Origin: Arenibacter palladensis
GTDB lineage: Bacteria; Bacteroidota; Bacteroidia; Flavobacteriales; Flavobacteriaceae
Reading direction: 5' to 3'
DNA length: 64,000 nt
Assembly: GCF_900129275.1 (NCBI RefSeq)
Contig: NZ_FQUX01000008.1
Coordinates: 124,001-188,000, forward strand
This document shows, piece after piece, positions 43,681-53,379 of this stretch (position 1 is its first letter; each line of letters opens with the position of its first letter). The notes under the pieces are model-generated. The model was not told where the DNA came from. It made no database searches and was given only the letters and a program-made list of their open reading frames with translations. The position numbers and the translations under genes were made by a program.

Positions 43681-44001
43681 CTAGAATATCTGTTTCATGC
43701 AATACATTTCCTTTAATGGCACCACTATTGGCTTGTTATTTGGATGAACCTCCATTAAATCTGCCATATAATCCCACCACTTTTGCATTAGGCCCATATC
43801 TTGAGGATATATAGTAGAGATTGGTTTCATCTCCTGATAAGCAAACAATGTGTGTGTGTCCTCATCAATTAAAATAACGTACTTATATATTCCCTGGGCT
43901 TTAAATTGATCTTCTAATTCTACCCATATTGCGTCGTGCCGTTTTTTGTATTCAACTATACAACCCGGCTTAAGCTTCATTCTGAATGCTCTATAGTTCA
44001 T
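43681..44001 (-). CDS. rhaM: L-rhamnose mutarotase
   Basis: 106 residues, the usual size of RhaM, with no signal peptide. The start NYRAFRMKLKPG, catalytic His22 in YKKRHDAIW and the KWWDYMADLMEVHPNN region near 69-85 match the family. It interconverts the alpha and beta anomers of L-rhamnose and possibly other 6-deoxy sugars. It sits between two GH106 genes, only 6 bp after the upstream one, which supports rhamnose as a released product. No rhamnose isomerase, rhamnulokinase or aldolase gene is in the window, so the rest of the pathway is elsewhere or different. Confidence 0.9.
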   Translation of the reverse strand: MNYRAFRMKLKPGCIVEYKKRHDAIWVELEDQFKAQGIYKYVILIDEDTHTLFAYQEMKPISTIYPQDMGLMQKWWDYMADLMEVHPNNKPIVVPLKEMYCMKQIF

Positions 44002-44007
44002 AGCAAA

Positions 44008-46998
44008 TTATTTAATGGTACTCAAAAAGATCAATTTAACGGGCCCTTTAAGTCCAGAGTCAATCAAAGGAACCTCTTTCCATGGAACCCTTATTTTATT
44101 GAGACCAATAATAGAGGTAGATTTAATATTGGTATTTGTATAACTCTTTCCTGTAATAGCATCGCCCTTTAGGCGATTGGACCATGTATTGGCAATCTCT
44201 ATTTCCAATTGATTCTCGCCCGGCTTTATTATATTTGTAACATCAAATCGATGCGGCTTTGTCCAAGAGACGCCTAAATTCTGCCCGTTTAACCACACTT
44301 CACCTACATTTGACAGCTCTCCCAACTCCAAAATGATTCTTTGGTTCTCTGCTGTGCTAGAATTAATTTCGTAAGTGAAGGTCTTCACATATTTAGCTGT
44401 TCCGGAAAAATATTTGATTCCTTCAATTTCCGATTCCGACCAAGGGATAAGTGCAGGCAAAACTATCCGCTCCGGAGCGTCTTGATCATTTGGAAAAAAC
44501 AATTCCCAAGCCCCGCTCAACGGCTGTTCTTTAATGCGATTAGTGATAAGGGTTTTCTTTACGCCCTGCTCCAACGTAAAATCCCCTTGATCCAAGATCA
44601 TGGTACCATTCTCGGTATAATTCAGCAACGGTGGATCTTGTGCTATGGTAGAAATATTTGTGTAAGTACCCTTGGCAGAAACCTCCTTTGAAAATACCAC
44701 AAAAGCAGATCCATACGGGGCAAGTGTCAAAGGCAATTGAATTCCCTTACTATTAGGTCCGTAGATGGTAACTTTATTAATATTTCCGGTTACGGGATCC
44801 CAAATTTCAGGGGTTTTCCCTTCCTGACGAAAAGTGCAGTTCCTCGACACCCATTGGTCGGTCGTATTTCTTACGAAATAATAATCCGACCCGTTCTTCT
44901 CATAATGAATATAATCCAGGATATTGAATTCGGCATCATCATAGGTGAAATCCGGAGAAATGTCCATTTGCCTAAGAAATTCTTTGGAAGATATCCCGCT
45001 GAAAACCTTTCCTTTAATGGACATTGCCTTGCTAGGTGAATTGGTTAAATCTACCCATAATTCATCTATATTGGATGTAGTAAGGTTAAATGACGACACT
45101 TTGCTTCTATCTATAAGACCCTTAGGTTTTTCGGAAACAATCTTGGCGCCCTTGGCAGCAAGTTGCTTTAACTTAGCGAGAATTTCCGGCATTATCTCCT
45201 CCTCTGGCGCCAAGGCCAACATTTTAAACTTTGCTCCAGTGGGCAAAACCAATTGACCTTGTTCAACAGAAATTTTCATTAATATTTCACTATTGACTAC
45301 CTCGTAATCATAACCAGAACCTACATAAAATCGACTGTTTTTTGAGCCGGTAAAATTTGGAACCGCACTGCCGTAAAAGTAAAGTACGTCGGCAGTAAAA
45401 TCGGTCTTTTGCAACACATTCGATATTCTGGACAAGTATTGATTAAAAGGCTTTACCTTAGGCCACCATACCCTTTTGTCATTATAATGTGTCCCCGCAT
45501 GGTACACCCAACCAGGGTTTCCCGATCCACGTGAATTGTGGGTACTACCATGAACCACTACCCTATTCATCCCTTCACAAAATGCCCTATCCCCCATTGG
45601 CTTCATTTCGTATGGTCCTTCCTGCCAATGTTGAAAAGAGGTGAACGCCTCTTCTTCCACAACCCCATTGCCATATATGTGCGAAGCGGAGGAAACCTCT
45701 TTCACCACTCTTAATATATCTATCCCCTCATCGTTAAATCTTGTGTGATTGATCCAAAATTCTCCCCGTGGAAGATCCATTACCCCTAGAGATTTCAGTG
45801 GCTCAACCGGTACGTTATGCAAAGGGAATCCGGGCCCTCCCGATTCTGAATTAATTTTGAGTCCATGGCTATTGGCAACCTCTTTTGCCTTTCTATAAAA
45901 ATTGTCAATCATTAATTCCGAAAGGGTAAACTGAAAATCGCGCTGAAGGTCCACTGGAGTGGGCCCGGAAAAAGTTTCATCATTAAAAAGAACAGGCAAA
46001 TATTTTTCTATTCCATACCCGTTTAACTCCTTGAATTTTGTGGGAAGGGTTTCTGTCCATACAGTTCCAAGCGCTTCATAACTCGCTAGATATAAGCTTT
46101 TCAGTGAAGATTCGGAAAAATCATCTCCCAATATTGTTTTTAGTCTGTCAATGATATGATTAAAATGGAAGGCTGTAGCTTCCGCATCAAAATGATCAAC
46201 AATAAGTCCATCTGAATTTTCACTTGGCAACTTTAATTTTTCTCCAGAATTTGAACAGATATAACGGAAAATTTCATATTGACCCTGAGGAGCTTCCCAA
46301 TATAGTTTTTCTGTTCTTGGGTCAAAGAATTCGGTAACATCGATGACATTTTCAAAGGCGTCCTTCTTAGAAGATGTCCCTTTAGGCAAGGCCAATACCG
46401 CAACTTCCCTAAAAAATACCGGTTTCCCTTGTTTGTTCTTTTCAATATCCAGTTCCTTCTGATCCTCCTCGAGGACTATCTTCCCCTTAATCACCGTTCT
46501 GACCAATTTAGGAAATGGCAACTTCATGCCCTTTCTATCAAACTCTGTTTTTGAGAAATATATAGACTTGGCCGCATATTCGGGAGTAATCCATGATCCT
46601 CCGGCGTTCCAGCTGCTGGCCATGTTAAGTCCCACCTCCATATCCAGTTTTCCAGCTTCATCCAACGCGATCTTCACCGCGTTAAGAAAATCATCCCCCA
46701 TAAAGGTTATTTCCCCAGGTGGCACTTTTGTTCCATTAGGTGCCCATTTGGGAACACCGATCTCAAATATATCAAAGCCAGAAAGTCCAGCATTTTTCAT
46801 GGAGATGATCTCTTCCTTAATGCGTACCGTATCAATATTACCATTTATCCACCACCAGTATGTCTTAGGCCATGATTTCATTGGGGGATCCCTGAATTCT
46901 TGCTTTAAGTCAGCGGGAAGGTTCTTTTGTCCGTTCACCCCTGTTAAACCGCTAAAAAAGAAAAGTACTAATAAAAAACAACCTAAAGATTTCCACAT
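44008..46998 (-). CDS. GH106 family alpha-L-rhamnosidase-like enzyme, third copy
   Basis: 996 residues with a type I signal peptide (MWKSLGCFLLVLFFFSGLTGVNGQ). Family segments appear in order: TYWWWINGNIDTVRI, EIGVPKWAPNGTKVPPG, NMASSWNAGGSWIT, NSESGGPGFPLHNVPVEP, VEEEAFTSFQHWQEGP, then the beta-sandwich GEVWLNGQNLGVSWTKPHRFDVT. Its PNG-containing loop near residue 85 is shared with the 37472 copy but missing from the 40566 copy, so it is intermediate in that feature. It is 73 bp downstream of the sulfatase gene and nearly touches rhaM. Confidence 0.88.
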   Translation of the reverse strand: MWKSLGCFLLVLFFFSGLTGVNGQKNLPADLKQEFRDPPMKSWPKTYWWWINGNIDTVRIKEEIISMKNAGLSGFDIFEIGVPKWAPNGTKVPPGEITFMGDDFLNAVKIALDEAGKLDMEVGLNMASSWNAGGSWITPEYAAKSIYFSKTEFDRKGMKLPFPKLVRTVIKGKIVLEEDQKELDIEKNKQGKPVFFREVAVLALPKGTSSKKDAFENVIDVTEFFDPRTEKLYWEAPQGQYEIFRYICSNSGEKLKLPSENSDGLIVDHFDAEATAFHFNHIIDRLKTILGDDFSESSLKSLYLASYEALGTVWTETLPTKFKELNGYGIEKYLPVLFNDETFSGPTPVDLQRDFQFTLSELMIDNFYRKAKEVANSHGLKINSESGGPGFPLHNVPVEPLKSLGVMDLPRGEFWINHTRFNDEGIDILRVVKEVSSASHIYGNGVVEEEAFTSFQHWQEGPYEMKPMGDRAFCEGMNRVVVHGSTHNSRGSGNPGWVYHAGTHYNDKRVWWPKVKPFNQYLSRISNVLQKTDFTADVLYFYGSAVPNFTGSKNSRFYVGSGYDYEVVNSEILMKISVEQGQLVLPTGAKFKMLALAPEEEIMPEILAKLKQLAAKGAKIVSEKPKGLIDRSKVSSFNLTTSNIDELWVDLTNSPSKAMSIKGKVFSGISSKEFLRQMDISPDFTYDDAEFNILDYIHYEKNGSDYYFVRNTTDQWVSRNCTFRQEGKTPEIWDPVTGNINKVTIYGPNSKGIQLPLTLAPYGSAFVVFSKEVSAKGTYTNISTIAQDPPLLNYTENGTMILDQGDFTLEQGVKKTLITNRIKEQPLSGAWELFFPNDQDAPERIVLPALIPWSESEIEGIKYFSGTAKYVKTFTYEINSSTAENQRIILELGELSNVGEVWLNGQNLGVSWTKPHRFDVTNIIKPGENQLEIEIANTWSNRLKGDAITGKSYTNTNIKSTSIIGLNKIRVPWKEVPLIDSGLKGPVKLIFLSTIK

Positions 46999-47070
46999 GA
47001 GACTAAACTAAAAAAGGATTACAACTATGGCTCCCAATCCAGGGAGCAATAAAATTCTAAGACAACCACT

Positions 47071-48555
47071 TCAAAATAAGGATAATATAAAGCTATCGTT
47101 GGTTTTATTTCCCCATTCCAACAAGGAAACACGACATTTACTCTTTACGTGATCCAGTAATGGTTGATACGCCAGATTTTGTGTTTCTCCAGGATCATTT
47201 CCAACATGGAACAATTGTTCCTCACCTGTGCTATAGATGGAATATTTATATGGCCCAACTCTTATCATTCTACCCTTTCTCGATTTATCCTTCACAAAAT
47301 CTGCAAGTTCGACAACGGTATATTCCCTCCACTTTGTTATTCCTTGCTCGGCCAACGGTAAAAGACTACTTCCAGGAAGACTTTGGGGACTTTCAATATT
47401 TGCATAGTCCAAAATAGTCGGTAGAATATCTATTTGCGACACCGAATTTTTAGAGTCTATCATTCCTTTCTGTTGTATTTCTGGCCACGAAACGATCAGC
47501 GGTATTGTAGCCGATTCTTCATAAAAACTAAGTTTTGCCGCCCATTTATGGGCTGCGGCACCATCGCCATGATCGGATGAGAAAACTATCATAGTGTTTT
47601 CTTCATAACCATTTGCTTTTAAGGATTGAAGTATTTTTCCAATTTCCACATCTACCATCTCGGTAAGTTTGTGATATGCATTTAGATAACCCTTCCATTC
47701 AATGGAGTCGAACTCTTGATTGGCAAACATGGTTTCAACACCATACTCTTTATGATGCATTCTTTTTTCAGTAATAAATTTTGGCTCATCCTTTTCTATT
47801 GCATGATTATGCGGCAAAGGTGGTAGGTTATCTATAAAGCGAGGGTCTTGCCCAACAATAGGAGCTAGCTTTGTCTTAAAACCAAAATATCTTATTTCCA
47901 ATAAGGAGTCATTTTCGGAAGTCCACCCGTCTTTTCTAGCATACATACAAATATCATGGGGATTATGATAGCTAATGGTTAGAAATAATGGCTTTTTCTT
48001 ATTATAATCCTCTAAATATGAGACCACTGCTTTTGTTAGTGGTGGATCCGTTTTAGAACCTAGACCATGATGTGATTCATCGGAATTCCAAAAAGGGAGA
48101 ACCTTGTAGTCCTGAATACTTTTATTTTTTTCACTGTTGTTTGAAGGATAGGACTCTGGGAGATGCCATTTTCCGGCCCAAACAGTTTCATAGCCATTCT
48201 CGCGAAATATACGGCCAGAATTGGCAATAGTACTTTTAACTCCCTGACCATTCCATTCAACACCTGTTTGATGGGGCATCATTCCAGTTATGATACTACC
48301 TCTTGCAGGACCACATACAGGTGAGGTACAATAGGCCTGCTCAAATCTTATGCCCCTGGCAGCGATTTCATCCATTGCAGGAGTACTTAAATAAGGGTTA
48401 CCCGCTGCACTCATCATTTTCACATGCTGTTGATCAGTGAGGATAACTACTATATTTGGTTTTTTAACTTGATCTATACTTCTCTTTTGGGCCAAACAAG
48501 CATTAAGAAAAATTAAGGTTAAAAACCCTATGCAAAATGATATTTTGTTATACAT
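47071..48555 (-). CDS. S1 family sulfatase with a CGPAR formylglycine motif
   Basis: 494 residues. The leader MYNKISFCIGFLTLIFLNAC could be processed as a lipoprotein (Cys20) or by type I cleavage after CLA. The metal region reads LTDQQH, with a single Asp followed by QQ as in several S1 subfamilies. The modification motif is CGPAR, with Ala where most sulfatases have Ser; C-x-P-x-R is the minimal requirement, so it should still be converted. WAGKWHLPES and SSDHGDGAAAHKW follow. It belongs to a different subfamily from the region 1 sulfatases and indicates that the second glycan is also sulfated. Confidence 0.88.
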   Translation of the reverse strand: MYNKISFCIGFLTLIFLNACLAQKRSIDQVKKPNIVVILTDQQHVKMMSAAGNPYLSTPAMDEIAARGIRFEQAYCTSPVCGPARGSIITGMMPHQTGVEWNGQGVKSTIANSGRIFRENGYETVWAGKWHLPESYPSNNSEKNKSIQDYKVLPFWNSDESHHGLGSKTDPPLTKAVVSYLEDYNKKKPLFLTISYHNPHDICMYARKDGWTSENDSLLEIRYFGFKTKLAPIVGQDPRFIDNLPPLPHNHAIEKDEPKFITEKRMHHKEYGVETMFANQEFDSIEWKGYLNAYHKLTEMVDVEIGKILQSLKANGYEENTMIVFSSDHGDGAAAHKWAAKLSFYEESATIPLIVSWPEIQQKGMIDSKNSVSQIDILPTILDYANIESPQSLPGSSLLPLAEQGITKWREYTVVELADFVKDKSRKGRMIRVGPYKYSIYSTGEEQLFHVGNDPGETQNLAYQPLLDHVKSKCRVSLLEWGNKTNDSFILSLF

Positions 48556-48664
48556 AACAGATTGGTTCTAATATAATCCTAACATTTTAAATTTATGCCC
48601 ACTTCCAAAGGATCTTCAGAAGCGAGCATAACTACTAATTAAAACTAACTCAAAAAACAACTAA

Positions 48665-50098
48665 CTAATAACCCGGATTCTGTTTCAAATTGGGATCGAT
48701 ATCAATTTCCCTTTGTGGCAATGGCATGAGCAATTCCTCTGGTGTTACGGAAAAACTGCTACCTATCCTTTGAAAATAAGAATTGAGTACTTGAATAGTA
48801 CGACCGGTACGTGCCAGATCAAACCAACGTTGTCCTTCACTTAGAAACTCCACTCGACGCTCGTGCTCCAAGGCCAGCGCAAATTCTTCTTTGGAAAGGC
48901 CACTTAGATCTTCCAAACCTGCACGGTCTCTAATAGCATTTATAAAAGGGTAAGCTTCATCGGTTCTGTCCGATTCGTTCAGAGCCTCGGAATACATGAG
49001 CAGGACATCAGCATATCGTAAAGGAGTGAAGTTTACACCTCCATCTCCCTGTAGACCATTTGTAAAATCAACAAATTTTAGGCCATATTGAAGTTGTTCA
49101 TAGGTACCATCCAACAAAAGAAGCGAATCTCTAATTGACAGTTCCCTTCTTAAATCTCCATTTTCATAACTGCCCCGTACATCCAAAGTAGGGACAATGC
49201 GCCCTGAGCCGTTCATATTATTAGGAAAAATAGCCGCATTAAAACTAGGTGGAGTAAACAGGCTCGAAAAACCGTTACCCTCACCAATATTTCCAGAAAT
49301 ATACTTTATCTCAAAAATTGATTCTGGCAATTCATCATTATTATTGGTAAACATAGTGCCATAATCATCTTGAAGAATATATTCCTGTGAATCAATAACT
49401 GATTTTAATGTTGTTAAAGCTTCAGGATAATTTTTCTGAGTGAGATAAACCTTACCTAATAGTGCTTTTGCGGCACTAGACGAGGCCCTTGATTTACTCA
49501 TTTCTACACCTTGGAGCAATGAGATGGCCTGTTCTAAATCAGAAATTATAAAACTATAGATTTCTGATACTGGCCGTCTTGTCATATCAAACGTGGCAAT
49601 TTCATCAGGACTATTGAACACCCCTTCAATCAACGGTAAATCTCCAAATAGTCTTACAAGGTTGAAATAATTATAGGCACGTAGAAAGTATGATTCACCT
49701 TGATATTGTCTTTTTACCCCCTCGCTCAGTTCTGCATCAGCAATCCTGTTCAAAACAGTATTACTACGTACAATCGTTTTAAAACTCAAGTTCCATACGG
49801 TGTTTACTTCAGTATTTGCAGCGCTAAGCCTCATTTCATCACACTCAAATTCAGAAGCCGTTGGAGAGGTCCATTGAATATATGCATTGTCAGTAGTAAG
49901 TTCCGTTAGCCGCAATAATGAGGCATTATATATATTTTGGAGTTCGGAGTAGTTACCGATCATGGCCGTCTCAAAATCTGCCTCGGTTTTGTAGAATGAT
50001 GCTTCGTTGGTCAAATATTCAGGTTCTAATTCGAGAAAATCAGAGCAAGAGCTTAAAGCAATAAGCAGCGATAATAAAATGATTCTGTATATTTTCAT
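48665..50098 (-). CDS. susD: SusD/RagB-type glycan-binding lipoprotein
   Basis: 477 residues with the lipobox LSSC (Cys18) followed by SDFLELEPE, the usual SusD start. Helical TPR-like segments typical of the family are visible (YQGESYFLRAYNYFNLVRLFGD, ALLGKVYLTQKNYPEALTTL). The end carries the conserved LEHERRVEFLSEGQRWFDLARTG and the final EIDIDPNLKQNPGY. It forms the surface lid of the SusCD importer with the receptor encoded 20 bp upstream. It is the only SusD in the window. Confidence 0.95.
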   Translation of the reverse strand: MKIYRIILLSLLIALSSCSDFLELEPEYLTNEASFYKTEADFETAMIGNYSELQNIYNASLLRLTELTTDNAYIQWTSPTASEFECDEMRLSAANTEVNTVWNLSFKTIVRSNTVLNRIADAELSEGVKRQYQGESYFLRAYNYFNLVRLFGDLPLIEGVFNSPDEIATFDMTRRPVSEIYSFIISDLEQAISLLQGVEMSKSRASSSAAKALLGKVYLTQKNYPEALTTLKSVIDSQEYILQDDYGTMFTNNNDELPESIFEIKYISGNIGEGNGFSSLFTPPSFNAAIFPNNMNGSGRIVPTLDVRGSYENGDLRRELSIRDSLLLLDGTYEQLQYGLKFVDFTNGLQGDGGVNFTPLRYADVLLMYSEALNESDRTDEAYPFINAIRDRAGLEDLSGLSKEEFALALEHERRVEFLSEGQRWFDLARTGRTIQVLNSYFQRIGSSFSVTPEELLMPLPQREIDIDPNLKQNPGY

Positions 50099-50117
50099 GA
50101 TTTCTATTTTTGAAGGA

Positions 50118-53100
50118 TTAGAAAGAAAGTTTGAGTCCGATAGTGATAGTTCGAGCCAACGGATAAGTGAAGTAATCTATTCCGGAACTTGCAATATCAC
50201 TTCCAGATGTACTGGACTCGGGATCATATCCCGGATAATCAGTAAAGGTATAAAGGTTAGCAACGTCCGCATATAAAGACAATGCACTAATGCCTAGATC
50301 TTTAACGGTGTCTGATGGAAAATTATAAGTCAGATTAACATTTTTGATACGGGTAAAAGAAGAATCGAACAAAAAATGTGAACTAGTACCGAACCCATTA
50401 GCATAGTTGCTTCTAATAGCCCTAGGTTGAAACCCTTCACCAGGCTGAGATTCAGAAACCCATCTACCCAATGATATATCAGCTATTTGGTTTTGTACAC
50501 CGGCACTATTAAGAATTGCAGTACCCGCTTGAAAATACGTAGAGGCTCCCTCTGAACCTACCAATGAGATGCCAAGACTAAGATTTTTGTATGAAAATCT
50601 ATTGTCAAAACCCCAAGTAAAATCAGGAAAAGGACTTCCTACAATTTTACGATCATCGTTGTCTATCACCCCGTCCTCGTTGACATCTTCAAAAATAAGG
50701 TCGCCTGCCTGTGTTCTAGGGTGCTGAACCGCTGCACCTGCTACTTCCGCTGCATTGGCAAAAACGCCTATAGCATTTAACATATAAAAACTTGAGATCG
50801 ATTCTCCTACCTCGGTTATCTGAAAAGCATTATTTGAGATTCTCCCAGTTTCCGTTGCCAACTTGAGAACCTTATTCTGGTTAGTACTTAAGGTAGCGTT
50901 GCTGTTCCAAGTAAAATCGCCGGCCTGAATATTTATAGTTCTCAATCCGAACTCCAAACCTCTATTCTCTATATCTCCAATGTTTTGTGTTGCACTTTGA
51001 AAGCCGGTTGCTGATGGTAATTGCACGGCAAGAAGAAGGTCTGTCTTTAAATCTCTATAAGCATCTACAGTTAGTGAGATCCGGTCGTCGAATAAGCCCA
51101 GGTCAAGACCAACATTGGTCTGTTTGGATTTTTCCCAAGTCAGATTATCATTTGAAAGAGAGCTAGGAACTAACCCAGGAACCTGACTCCCATTCGCAAC
51201 ATAATTGGATTGGGATAAAAGACCTATATGGTTATAATTTCCAATCTGGTTGTTCCCTGAAATTCCATAACTAGCCCGCAGTTTCAAATTATTTATGAAA
51301 TCAATCGAGTCCATAAAACCCTCTTCAGAAATATTATATCCCACGGAAGCAGAAGGAAAGGCACCCCACTTATTATTGCTTCCAAAACGAGAACTACCGT
51401 CTTTTCGTATTGTAGCAGTGAATAGGTATTTACTATCATAAGAATAATTAACTCTTCCCATAAAGGAGAGCAAGGACCATTCTGAGATAATTTGGTCGCC
51501 TGCATTAACGATACCCGCCGAAATGTAGGGTACATTTTCAGTTGGGAAATCCGATGCCCCCGCAGAAAGCCTATCGAATCTATCCTTTTGAACAGTAAAC
51601 CCTCCCAAAACATCAAAAAAGTGGTTTTCGTTTATGGTTTTTTTATAGTTAAAAGTGTTCTCATTAAGCCAATTGATAACATTGGTTCTAGTTGCCCCAG
51701 CATTGGCAGGATAATTCAAATTTGTAAAATTAGGTATCTTAGAGGACCTCCAAATATCTATTTGTCCTGCCGTGTAGTTTAAACCTATAGTGGATTTAAA
51801 GGTAAGCCCATCAAGCAATTTATATTCCAAATAATTGTTCCACAATATATTAGCGGTTCTTCTATTATCGGAAAACCCACTAAGCAAATCAAGTGGATTT
51901 GCCAACCACCCTAAACCGCCGGAGACATCATCCTGATTGAAATAAGGCTCGCCATTTTCATCATAAACCGGTATAGTGGGCGCAGCGGAAAGAACTGCCA
52001 TGATGAGCCCACCTGTTCCATAGTGGCCTTCACTATTCGGAAATCGACCATAACTGTACGAACCAGTCAAGGAAGTCCCTATTTTAAGTCTATCAGAAAT
52101 ATTAGAATCTATATTTGTGCGTAAATTAAAACGTTTGAAGCTTGACGTTTCGATAATACCGTCTTGGTCAAAATAACCTCCAGCTATAAAAAAACGAGTC
52201 TTTTCATTTCCATTATTAAAGGAAACTTGATAGTTCCGTACCGGGGCAACCCTATAGATTACATCTTGCCAATCTGTATCAACACTGATCGAAGAAGGAT
52301 TCCTAAAGGCGGACGGTACCTGTGTTGCCCCAGAGCGTACACTGTTTGGGTCATCCGCATTGCCGCCAGCAAATACCCACGCATTATCCCTTCCTTGGGC
52401 TACAAATTCCGCATATTGGGGACTGTTCAACATATCAAGTTTATTCGCAACCGACTGCATTCCCAGTGACGCTTCAACACTGATTTCCGATTTCCCGACC
52501 TTTCCTCTCTTCGTTGTAATAATAATAACACCATTCGACCCCCTAGAACCATAGATCGCAGTAGCCGAAGCATCTTTTAGTATATCAATAGACTCTATAT
52601 CAGAAGGATTAATTGACCCTAAGGGGTTTATACGTTGTTGGGTATTACCCGCAATTCCTGCAGCGGAGTACAGGTTCGTTCCATACGATCCAAAATCAGA
52701 ATTGCCCCCACCTCCTATTGGAAAACCATCAACAACATATAATGGTTCGTTGCCTCCGGTTATAGAACTCATACCACGAACCAAAATATTTATATTACCC
52801 CCTGGGGCTCCAGAAGTCTGGGAAATTTGTACTCCTGCAACTTTACCTTGCAGCATCTGATCAAAACTTGCAATAGAAGGTTGGCTTACCTCGTCCATAT
52901 CCACTCGTGTTATGGATCCCGTGAGATCCTTCTTCAGCTGTGTACCATAACCGACAACCACAACTTCGTCAAGATTACTAACATCTTCCTCAAGAATTAC
53001 GCTTATATTACTCTGTCCGCCAACTGCAATCTCTTTTTTAACAAACCCTATATAAGAGAAAACCAAAATAGCATTAGAGGAATTGGCTGTAATTGAAAAA

Positions 53101-53351
53101 TTTCCATCAAAATCAGTAACAACGCCATTAGACGTATTCATTTCCAATACATTCACACCTGGCAGGGGCGCACCATTGGCGTCCACCACATTTCCAGTAA
53201 TTGTTGATTGGATCTCATTCTTATCGAAATCTGAAGGATTATCAAAATCAATGGCCATCACTCCGAAAGAATTAAACATGACAAGAACAAACGTTAGGAA
53301 GCGAGGGTGCTTAGCGCCCCACCATTTTTTAAAATTTTTCATAGGTTTCAT
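50118..53351 (-). CDS. susC: SusC-type TonB-dependent outer-membrane receptor
   Basis: 1077 residues. A signal sequence (FLTFVLVMFNSFGVMA) is followed by a carboxypeptidase-like regulatory domain at about 48-125 (ITGNVVDANGAPLPGVNV), then the TonB box/plug (LDEVVVVGYGTQ, SVLVRGMSS-type GGNINILVRGMSSITGGNEP, YGSRGSNGVIIITTKRG). A long beta-barrel ends in the terminal motif TITIGLKLSF with final Phe. It imports oligosaccharides with SusD. No N-terminal STN domain is seen, so it does not signal through an anti-sigma factor. ATG at 53342 is an alternative start. Confidence 0.95.
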   Translation of the reverse strand: MKPMKNFKKWWGAKHPRFLTFVLVMFNSFGVMAIDFDNPSDFDKNEIQSTITGNVVDANGAPLPGVNVLEMNTSNGVVTDFDGNFSITANSSNAILVFSYIGFVKKEIAVGGQSNISVILEEDVSNLDEVVVVGYGTQLKKDLTGSITRVDMDEVSQPSIASFDQMLQGKVAGVQISQTSGAPGGNINILVRGMSSITGGNEPLYVVDGFPIGGGGNSDFGSYGTNLYSAAGIAGNTQQRINPLGSINPSDIESIDILKDASATAIYGSRGSNGVIIITTKRGKVGKSEISVEASLGMQSVANKLDMLNSPQYAEFVAQGRDNAWVFAGGNADDPNSVRSGATQVPSAFRNPSSISVDTDWQDVIYRVAPVRNYQVSFNNGNEKTRFFIAGGYFDQDGIIETSSFKRFNLRTNIDSNISDRLKIGTSLTGSYSYGRFPNSEGHYGTGGLIMAVLSAAPTIPVYDENGEPYFNQDDVSGGLGWLANPLDLLSGFSDNRRTANILWNNYLEYKLLDGLTFKSTIGLNYTAGQIDIWRSSKIPNFTNLNYPANAGATRTNVINWLNENTFNYKKTINENHFFDVLGGFTVQKDRFDRLSAGASDFPTENVPYISAGIVNAGDQIISEWSLLSFMGRVNYSYDSKYLFTATIRKDGSSRFGSNNKWGAFPSASVGYNISEEGFMDSIDFINNLKLRASYGISGNNQIGNYNHIGLLSQSNYVANGSQVPGLVPSSLSNDNLTWEKSKQTNVGLDLGLFDDRISLTVDAYRDLKTDLLLAVQLPSATGFQSATQNIGDIENRGLEFGLRTINIQAGDFTWNSNATLSTNQNKVLKLATETGRISNNAFQITEVGESISSFYMLNAIGVFANAAEVAGAAVQHPRTQAGDLIFEDVNEDGVIDNDDRKIVGSPFPDFTWGFDNRFSYKNLSLGISLVGSEGASTYFQAGTAILNSAGVQNQIADISLGRWVSESQPGEGFQPRAIRSNYANGFGTSSHFLFDSSFTRIKNVNLTYNFPSDTVKDLGISALSLYADVANLYTFTDYPGYDPESSTSGSDIASSGIDYFTYPLARTITIGLKLSF

Positions 53352-53379
53352 AATTACTTGATATTAATTTATTATTGAG

